DNA from: an uncultured cyanobacterium
GTDB lineage: Bacteria; Cyanobacteriota; Cyanobacteriia; Phormidesmidales; Phormidesmidaceae
Direction of reading: 5' to 3'
DNA: 13,505 nucleotides
NCBI GenBank assembly: GCA_938029995.1
Contig: CALHGI010000240.1
Location: 1-13,505 of the forward strand
The position numbers and the translations under genes were made by a program. The notes under the pieces were generated by a model. That model was not told the DNA's origin. It made no database searches and saw only the letters and a list, made by a program, of their open reading frames with translations. How positions within the stretch are numbered: position 1 is the stretch's first letter; every line of letters starts with the position of its first letter. Shown piece after piece: positions 9,132-13,505 of the stretch.

Positions 9132-9332
9132 ATGCTAAGCCGCAAACAAACGACTCAATCCTTAGAAAGTCTGATGAAGTCGATTCTAAATCACCGTCGG
9201 ATTAATCGAGAAACGCAGCGCATGCTCATGGCCTCTCTCCTAGGCAAAAATAAACTCAACAGCCAGGAACTCGAACAGGTACAAAAAATCTTTGAAGCGA
9301 TTACCCAGGGCAGCCTGCGAGTAGTCGACTAG
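9132..9332 (+). CDS. Small conserved-looking cyanobacterial protein, unknown function
   Basis: This is a 66-residue soluble, mostly helical, basic protein. The ATG at 9132 is chosen because GGAG (9120-9123) lies 8 nt before it; an in-frame GTG at 9108 would add eight residues but lacks such a site. The sequence has no membrane segment or signal peptide. The order is a short polar N-terminus, a basic helix (about 15-30, SILNHRRINRETQRML), a central MASLLGKNKLNSQE, and a C-terminal amphipathic helix ending GSLRVVD. The pattern RRI-x-R-x-x-Q-x-x-LM-x-x-LL ending in RVVD resembles short uncharacterised proteins I associate with cyanobacteria, but I know of no function. It has its own upstream region with a CRP-like palindrome and is convergent with the next gene, stops 9 bp apart. 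Confidence 0.7.
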   Translation: MLSRKQTTQSLESLMKSILNHRRINRETQRMLMASLLGKNKLNSQELEQVQKIFEAITQGSLRVVD

Positions 9333-9341
9333 ACCATTGCC

Positions 9342-9557
9342 CTAATCTGCATCAGAGCTTGAGTTCGCATCATCCTTGGGATCAACATCAGGGATAAAAT
9401 CAGGCCGCGCTGCATCTTCCCAGCCGGGGGGCCGCTTGGAGTTATACCAAGCCAAGGAGCCAATGACGACGGCTGCAATGAAGCCAACGACATATACCAG
9501 CTGAAAGTAATACATGGGAATACCAGATGCACCGGCTTCCCCCAACAAAAATGCCAT
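9342..9557 (-). CDS. Small single-helix membrane protein, Psb35-like candidate
   Basis: The 71-residue product has one transmembrane helix (about residues 16-39, YYFQLVYVVGFIAAVVIGSLAW) followed by YNSKRPPGWEDAARPDFIPDVD and an acidic, Ser/Asp-rich tail. The helix-then-YNSKRPPGWE pattern resembles the cyanobacterial photosystem II assembly protein Psb35, which associates with CP47 and high-light-inducible proteins. This is recognition from memory, not a search, so no symbol is given. The ATG at 9557 has only a distant AGGA; the ATG at residue 15 is a credible alternative because it would put the helix at the N-terminus. A TAAAAT hexamer about 23 bp upstream could be a -10 element. It follows the class A PBP gene on the same strand, 73 bp away, with a hairpin between them. 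Confidence 0.75.
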   Translation of the reverse strand: MAFLLGEAGASGIPMYYFQLVYVVGFIAAVVIGSLAWYNSKRPPGWEDAARPDFIPDVDPKDDANSSSDAD

Positions 9558-9582
9558 AAACGAGGCTGTCCTATTTTACTAA

Positions 9583-9606
9583 TGGCTCGCTTACGAGGGC
9601 GAGCCA
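9583..9606 (-). terminator. Intergenic hairpin, possible terminator without T-tract
   Basis: TGGCTCGC (9583-9590) and GCGAGCCA (9599-9606) form a perfect GC-rich 8-bp stem with an 8-nt loop. It lies 24 bp after the stop of the class A PBP gene and 25 bp before the start of the small membrane protein gene. On the minus strand it is followed by TTAGTAAAAT, not a run of T. It may end or trim the PBP transcript; an RNA-processing or stability role is equally possible. Confidence 0.4.
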
Positions 9607-9630
9607 CACATGAGCTTTATATATCCTACT

Positions 9631-12060
9631 CTACTCAGCAGGCGGCGCTGCATCTATCGGAGCCGGAGCTGGGGCAACGGGGGCCGGGGCTGGAGCCACC
9701 GGAGCCGGAGCCACTGGGGCTGGAGCCGGTGGCGCGGGAGCGGGAGCTGGGGGAGCGGGAGCTGGGGCCACCGGTTCGGGCGCTGGGGCTATTGGCTCCG
9801 GAGCGGGAGCTACGGGCTCAGGGGCGATGGGAGCCACCGGTTCGGGCGATGGAGCCACCGGTTCGGGCGCTGGAGCCACGGGCGCTGGGGCAACGGGCGC
9901 TGGAGCCACGGGAGCCGGGGCTGGAGCTGGCCTACTACTAGGTTGGGGTGCAGCAGCCGGAGGTTGAGACCTGGGCTGGGCCGGAGCTGGAGCGGCCGGG
10001 GCCGGAGCTGAGGAGCCTGAACTTTCGGACCGTGAACGGCGAGGTTGCGGCTCCTGGGGAGCAGGGCTAGAACGACTGCCTGCTTTTTCGGCAATCACTT
10101 TGCCAGGTTTCTCCGGTTTAGCCTTAATGGAACCTTTGCGCCCAGAGAGGCGTGGCAACTCCGGAAAACGCTCGACCGGTAGACCATCAATAAACTGAGA
10201 CACAAACTTACGCCAAGCGTAGGCAGCAGTACTACTGGCACCTCGGGTAGGACTACTATCGTCATTACCAAACCAAACACCCACCACGAGCTGAGGTGTA
10301 AAGCCAACGAACCACATATCGCGATTTTTCTCGGATGTGCCGGTTTTACCAGCCACTTGGCGACCACTAATGTAAGCATTGCTGCCGGTACCGCCTTCCA
10401 CAACGCTGCGCATCATCCAGGACATAATGGCCGCTGAGTCTGCATCAATTGCCTGCTCAGGTTCATCAGCGAATTCATACAGCACTTCACCTGCACGGTT
10501 GGTAATCCGTTTAATGCCATGGGCTTCCACATGCTTACCCTTAGCGGCAAAGGTGCCATAGGCATTGGTCAGTTCCAGGAGGTTTACCTCCGATGACCCT
10601 AGGGCAAGGGAATAGGCAGGCAATAAATCTGACTTGATGCCCATGCGCTTAGCCATGGCGATAACAGGTTCAAAACCCACATCAACCAGCACCTTCACGG
10701 CCACAATGTTGATCGACGAAGACAAGGCTCGTCTAAGTTCTACGTTACCGCTGTAGGTTTTACCGTAGTTTTTGGGCTCATACCCATCCACCACATAGCG
10801 GGCATCCACATAGTTTTGATAGGGGGAAGTACCACTTGCGATCGCAGTACCATACACAAATGCTTTAAAGGTCGATCCGGGCTGGCGCTGGGCCTGGGTC
10901 ACCCGGTTAAACTGACTATCCTCAAAGTCAGTGCCCCCCACCATGGCATGCACGTGGCCCGTCTTCGGATTCATCGCCACAATCGAGCCTTGCTCAAACC
11001 GCTGCCAACCACCGTACTCTTCTAACACTTCCTCCAGGGTGGTTTCAGCCGCCCGTTGCCATTTCGGCTTCAAGGAAGTTTCAACGATTAGCCCCCCGGC
11101 CTCAATTTCATCCGCAGAGATGAGTTCAGGCAGCTGCTTTTGCACGTAAATGGTGAAGTAGGGAAACTCACTATACAAAAACTTAGGTTCATTGGGCGTT
11201 GTGGCCACATCACTCTGATAAGCCGTACTGGCTTGGGACTGAGAAATGACGCCATTTTCCAACATGCGGCTGACCACCTTATCCCGTTGCTCACGGGCAG
11301 CCTTTTCATTCACCAATGGAGAGTAAAGACTAGGAGCGGGGGCCATACCCGCAATCAGAGCAATCTCTGACACCGTCAGCTCTTCCACCGGCTTGCCAAA
11401 ATAAATCCAGGCAGCATCGGCCACGCCGTAAGCCCCAGCACCCAGGTAAACCAGATTCAGGTAGCGCTCTAGGATTTTTTCCTTACCCAGATCTTCTTCT
11501 AATTTATTGGCCAGCAACGCCTCTCGAAACTTGCGCTGAAAACTCCGATCCTGATCCAAAAATACGATTCGGGCTAGCTGCTGAGTAATCGTACTAGCCC
11601 CTTCTACCAAATCTCGATTGCGCAGATTGGAATACATGGCCCGGGCAATACCCTTATAGTCAATGCCCGCATGCTCATAAAAGCGACGATCTTCTGATGC
11701 GATAAACCCTTGGACGAGGGTATCCGGCATATCGTCATATTCAAGATATTCCTGGGTAGCAGGGCCAATTTTTTGCAGCACACTGCCGTTGTCATCTTTG
11801 ATGGTGATGGTGCCCGTACGTTCAAACGTCAACGCATCAGAAACATCAGGCAGATTGGCATTCGCCTCATACCAAAATCGATAACCACGGGTTGCTGGCC
11901 CCGCTATGCCAACACCCACTAAGAGGGTTAGCCAAAACAAAAAGCTTTTGTACAGTGGCTTGGGCCCATACTCCCCACTCTCCTGGGTAGCGAATGATTT
12001 AGGGAGCCTAAACCTAGACCCATTCTGTTTTAATTTACCAATCCAATTAGCCACGTTCAA
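9631..12060 (-). CDS. Class A penicillin-binding protein (transglycosylase/transpeptidase) with Pro/Ala-rich tail
   Basis: This 809-residue bifunctional enzyme polymerises and cross-links peptidoglycan in the periplasm. A cytoplasmic tail is followed by one membrane anchor (about residues 38-55). The GT51 transglycosylase has its motifs in order: EDRRFYEHAGID with catalytic E123, GASTITQQLAR, RKFREALLANKLE, and ILERYLNLVYLGAGAYG. The transpeptidase has S396-T-F-K399, S449-I-N451 and K572-T-G-T. After about residue 640 comes a Lys/Arg/Ser-rich linker, then some 130 residues of Pro/Ala-rich repeats to the end, an unusual extension. The start is non-ATG: TTG (12060) or GTG (12054), because an in-frame TAA lies two codons before the TTG and no ATG is nearby. 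AAGG upstream is spaced better for the GTG. It is PBP1A-like; cyanobacteria carry several class A PBPs, so I assign no symbol. Confidence 0.93.
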   Translation of the reverse strand: MNVANWIGKLKQNGSRFRLPKSFATQESGEYGPKPLYKSFLFWLTLLVGVGIAGPATRGYRFWYEANANLPDVSDALTFERTGTITIKDDNGSVLQKIGPATQEYLEYDDMPDTLVQGFIASEDRRFYEHAGIDYKGIARAMYSNLRNRDLVEGASTITQQLARIVFLDQDRSFQRKFREALLANKLEEDLGKEKILERYLNLVYLGAGAYGVADAAWIYFGKPVEELTVSEIALIAGMAPAPSLYSPLVNEKAAREQRDKVVSRMLENGVISQSQASTAYQSDVATTPNEPKFLYSEFPYFTIYVQKQLPELISADEIEAGGLIVETSLKPKWQRAAETTLEEVLEEYGGWQRFEQGSIVAMNPKTGHVHAMVGGTDFEDSQFNRVTQAQRQPGSTFKAFVYGTAIASGTSPYQNYVDARYVVDGYEPKNYGKTYSGNVELRRALSSSINIVAVKVLVDVGFEPVIAMAKRMGIKSDLLPAYSLALGSSEVNLLELTNAYGTFAAKGKHVEAHGIKRITNRAGEVLYEFADEPEQAIDADSAAIMSWMMRSVVEGGTGSNAYISGRQVAGKTGTSEKNRDMWFVGFTPQLVVGVWFGNDDSSPTRGASSTAAYAWRKFVSQFIDGLPVERFPELPRLSGRKGSIKAKPEKPGKVIAEKAGSRSSPAPQEPQPRRSRSESSGSSAPAPAAPAPAQPRSQPPAAAPQPSSRPAPAPAPVAPAPVAPAPVAPAPEPVAPSPEPVAPIAPEPVAPAPEPIAPAPEPVAPAPAPPAPAPAPPAPAPVAPAPVAPAPAPVAPAPAPIDAAPPAE
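9640..9945. repeat. GC-rich degenerate tandem repeats encoding the Pro/Ala tail
   Basis: The 3' end of the class A PBP gene is built of short related units. GGAGCCACCGGTTCGGGCG occurs at 9830-9848 and again at 9851-9869, a 21-bp (7-codon) period, and most of it recurs near 9767. On the minus strand the units read as variants of APEPVAP and APAPVAP. Plus-strand open frames across this stretch are by-products of the biased composition. Confidence 0.8.
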
Positions 12061-12137
12061 GAAACCTTACTACCCATCACGCTCGAAACGGTTCACTCAT
12101 TAATCACAGCGAATCTCTTGATTAACAGCAATTAACT

Positions 12138-12167
12138 CTGATAGGTGTTCACACCTGAAATAATCAA
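12138..12167 (-). promoter_or_regulatory. Candidate promoter of the class A PBP gene with a palindrome in the spacer
   Basis: Reading the minus strand, TTGATT (12167-12162) and TATCAG (12143-12138) are 18 bp apart. The spacer holds AGGTGT-N2-ACACCT (12143-12156), a perfect 6-bp inverted repeat placed where a regulator could block or remodel polymerase binding. The start would be near 12131, about 70 nt before the gene. The rest of the 161-bp gap (12061-12221) holds AT-rich GATTAA-type repeats, separated arms ATCTCTT (12113) and AAGAGAT (12178), and just after chlG a very short ACAG/CTGT stem before a T5 run, too weak to call a terminator. Confidence 0.35.
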
Positions 12168-12221
12168 CAGTTCGATTAAGAGATCCTGTAGATACCTCCA
12201 AAAAGGCTAACAGAATCTGTA

Positions 12222-13235
12222 CTAACTCACCAAATAATCGGTATGTCCCAAGGCTAGCCCTAAAATCAACATACCAATGACTAAAAATGGTTGCGCACTT
12301 GCCTGATATTTCACATCGTTCGTGAGGGGATCCCGTAAAAAGTACATGTCCTGAAACGTTATTTGCGGAATAATCATCAGGATCAAGAGGACCGCATAGA
12401 GATTCTTATGAATGACCACCAGGTAGGCCGCCATACCAGCCTGAAAAATATCAATCATCAAGACACAGATCCAAGCCGCTGTCCCCACACCAAACATCAC
12501 TGGCAAGGATTTGAGCCCCAGCGCCTCATCCCCTTCCACACTTTTAAAGTCATTCACCACCGCAATCCCTAAACCCGCCATGCTGTAGAGCAGGGTTAGA
12601 ACAATCACCGTAGGGTTGAGTTGGCCAAAAAGCGCATGGCCCGCCCACCAGGGCAAGGCAATATAGCTAGCACCTAGGGCATAGTTACCCAGCCAGCCAT
12701 TTTGCTTGAGCTTGAGGGGGGGCGCAGAGTAAATATAGGAAACCAGGGAGCCCCCCAAGGCTAACGCCGTCAACATGGGAAAATCATGCTGGGCCCAACG
12801 ATCTAAGCCGAAGGAAACTCCAATTCCCCCTAGCAGTAGCACCCAAATTTGCACCTGCACCTGCCCCAAACCAATCGCCCCTGAAGGGATGGGCCGATAG
12901 GGTTCGTTAATGGCGTCCAGCTCACGATCGTAATAGTCATTAATGGTCTGGGTATACCCCGTCAGCAGAGGCCCCGCCATGAACATGCAAGCAAATGCGG
13001 CCAACACATGGTCCACACTCCAGACAAAATGCCCCGAGGAGGCCGCCCCACAAAGCACTCCCCAGATTAAAGGAATCCAGGTAATGGGCTTCATCAGCTG
13101 CAAACGAATTTTCCAAATGGGCGTTTCACCGTCGGCGGCACCTTTCATGCCTAAGAGCTGACGTGCCTTCGAACCTTCTGACCCTGAGGCCACATCATCG
13201 GGCTGGGAGTTAACTGAGGAGGAATTATCAGCCAT
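12222..13235 (-). CDS. chlG: Chlorophyll synthase
   Basis: ChlG is an integral thylakoid membrane prenyltransferase of the UbiA superfamily. It esterifies chlorophyllide a with geranylgeranyl or phytyl diphosphate, the last step of chlorophyll a synthesis. The 337-residue length fits. The N-terminal 40 or so residues are polar and soluble, followed by about eight or nine hydrophobic helices. The first Asp-rich substrate motif, N99-D100-x3-D104-x3-D108 (NDYYDRELDAINEPYRPIPSG), and the second, N228-D229-FKSVEGDEALG, both match chlorophyll synthase rather than other UbiA enzymes. In cyanobacteria ChlG works next to high-light-inducible proteins, Ycf39 and the YidC insertase. No Shine-Dalgarno precedes the ATG; a TATAAT hexamer ends 10 nt before it, suggesting a very short leader. 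A terminator separates it from the upstream arsA-like gene, so it probably has its own promoter. Confidence 0.97.
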   Translation of the reverse strand: MADNSSSVNSQPDDVASGSEGSKARQLLGMKGAADGETPIWKIRLQLMKPITWIPLIWGVLCGAASSGHFVWSVDHVLAAFACMFMAGPLLTGYTQTINDYYDRELDAINEPYRPIPSGAIGLGQVQVQIWVLLLGGIGVSFGLDRWAQHDFPMLTALALGGSLVSYIYSAPPLKLKQNGWLGNYALGASYIALPWWAGHALFGQLNPTVIVLTLLYSMAGLGIAVVNDFKSVEGDEALGLKSLPVMFGVGTAAWICVLMIDIFQAGMAAYLVVIHKNLYAVLLILMIIPQITFQDMYFLRDPLTNDVKYQASAQPFLVIGMLILGLALGHTDYLVS

Positions 13236-13245
13236 GGGCTCAACA

Positions 13246-13251
13246 ATTATA
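13246..13251 (-). promoter_or_regulatory. Perfect -10 hexamer in front of chlG
   Basis: TATAAT on the minus strand lies 10 nt upstream of the chlG ATG, just after the arsA terminator. No matching -35 is present at 17 bp, where CCCTTA of the terminator arm falls. If used, the mRNA leader would be only about 4-5 nt. The surrounding AT-richness makes a chance match possible. Confidence 0.3.
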
Positions 13252-13258
13252 AAATTAC

Positions 13259-13295
13259 AAAAAGGGGTTAAGGGCCGCTAATCTAGCCCTTAACC
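13259..13295 (-). terminator. Intrinsic terminator of the arsA/get3-like gene
   Basis: On the minus strand GGTTAAGGGC (13295-13286) and GCCCTTAACC (13275-13266) form a perfect 10-bp stem with a 10-nt loop, followed after CC by five T (13263-13259). The TAA stop codon of the arsA-like gene (13292-13290) lies inside the upstream arm. It should end arsA transcripts before chlG. Confidence 0.8.
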
Positions 13296-13505
13296 AAAGG
13301 ACAGGATGAGATAGCCAGATTGAAACTTAGCTCCAGTGACGGAGCGCCCCTGGAATGCCTTAGGTAGAGTCAAGTTCCGGCGTTGGTCCCCTGCTTCAAT
13401 GGTGACTTCCGGGCCATACTGGGTGAGCTGAATCTGCTTCTTATCGAAACTGGGGAAAAATAGACGCACGGTCTGGGTGGCCAAGTCGATTTCTACGGGT
13501 CCTGG
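13290..13505 (-). CDS. ArsA/Get3-type ATPase, C-terminal HSP20-like domain (partial)
   Basis: Only the last 71 codons are in the window; the frame is open to the right edge, so the true start lies outside and the TTG at 13484 is not a start. The visible part starts PGPVEIDL and contains QIQLTQYGPEVTIEAGDQRR, then a short loop and GAKFQSGYLILSFG. This is the alpha-crystallin/HSP20-like beta domain found at the C-terminus of cyanobacterial ArsA-family (Get3-like) ATPases. The ATPase part, with its P-loop, is not visible here. Related proteins target tail-anchored membrane proteins or handle arsenite; the cyanobacterial role is unsettled. It lies directly upstream of chlG on the same strand, but a terminator separates them. 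Confidence 0.82.
   Translation of the reverse strand, partial: PGPVEIDLATQTVRLFFPSFDKKQIQLTQYGPEVTIEAGDQRRNLTLPKAFQGRSVTGAKFQSGYLILSFG

Larger units (their letters stand above)
2362..10844. repeat. Seven HIP1 octamers (GCGATCGC)
   Basis: The octamer occurs at 2362 and 2612 (pheT), 4117 (mrdA), 8011 and 8036 (potB), 8454 (potC) and 10837 (class A PBP gene). All are inside coding sequence. About 0.2 copies would be expected in a random 13.5-kb sequence. HIP1 is a well-known signature of many cyanobacterial genomes. Confidence 0.95.

Noticed and set aside
9640..9945. CRISPR-like or minisatellite array
   Set aside because: The repeats are short, degenerate, in frame and codon-periodic, and lack unique spacers; they encode a protein tail.
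9582..10011. Two plus-strand open frames (119 and 133 codons) rich in Gly/Ser/Arg/Trp or Glu/Pro/Leu
   Set aside because: They are antisense to the Pro/Ala repeat tail of the class A PBP gene; their composition simply mirrors the biased repeats.
12061..12221. NtcA-type site or tRNA in the chlG-PBP gap
   Set aside because: No GTA-N8-TAC match of good quality and no cloverleaf could be found; the gap has only promoter-like and AT-rich repeat elements.
13290..13484. Complete 64-residue small protein starting at TTG 13484
   Set aside because: The frame is open to the window edge and matches the C-terminal domain of ArsA/Get3-like ATPases, so it is a truncated larger gene.

Overview
The window is chromosomal DNA of a cyanobacterium. 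The evidence is a complete chlorophyll synthase gene (chlG), the C-terminus of a cyanobacterial-type ArsA/Get3 ATPase with an HSP20-like domain, a small one-helix protein resembling photosystem II assembly proteins, and seven copies of the cyanobacterial HIP1 octamer GCGATCGC where about 0.2 would be expected by chance. I cannot name the genus. No transposase, phage gene, CRISPR array, tRNA or rRNA is visible, and gene style is uniform, so this looks like core chromosome rather than an island.

Layout. 1-282: mostly non-coding, with one doubtful small minus-strand ORF and a short stem-loop. 283-2706 (+): pheT, phenylalanyl-tRNA synthetase beta chain. 2712-4538 (-): a class B penicillin-binding protein of the PBP2/MrdA type, convergent with pheT and only 5 bp away. 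4754-8900 (+): a complete polyamine-type ABC importer in the order potA (ATPase), potD (Tat-exported lipoprotein binding protein), potB and potC (permeases). 8901-9131: regulatory gap with a near-consensus CRP-type palindrome. 9132-9332 (+): a 66-residue protein of unknown function. 9342-9557 (-): the small one-helix, Psb35-like protein. 9631-12060 (-): a bifunctional class A penicillin-binding protein with a long proline/alanine repeat tail. 12222-13235 (-): chlG. 13290-13505 (-): 3' end of the arsA/get3-like gene, running off the window.

How it works together. The pot genes make one transporter: PotD captures substrate in the periplasm, PotB and PotC form the channel, and PotA hydrolyses ATP. 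The two penicillin-binding proteins both build peptidoglycan but lie in separate units. From 13505 down to 9342 all genes point the same way: ArsA/Get3-like, ChlG, PBP1A-type and the small membrane protein. A terminator between arsA and chlG and a probable promoter before the PBP gene suggest these are separately transcribed neighbours rather than one operon.

I found no convincing undescribed multi-gene system. The most useful leads are the CRP-like palindrome before the unknown 66-residue gene, substitutions in the PotD binding pocket, a histidine-rich stretch in PotA, the repeat tail of the class A PBP, and the chlorophyll/membrane-insertion neighbourhood at the right end.
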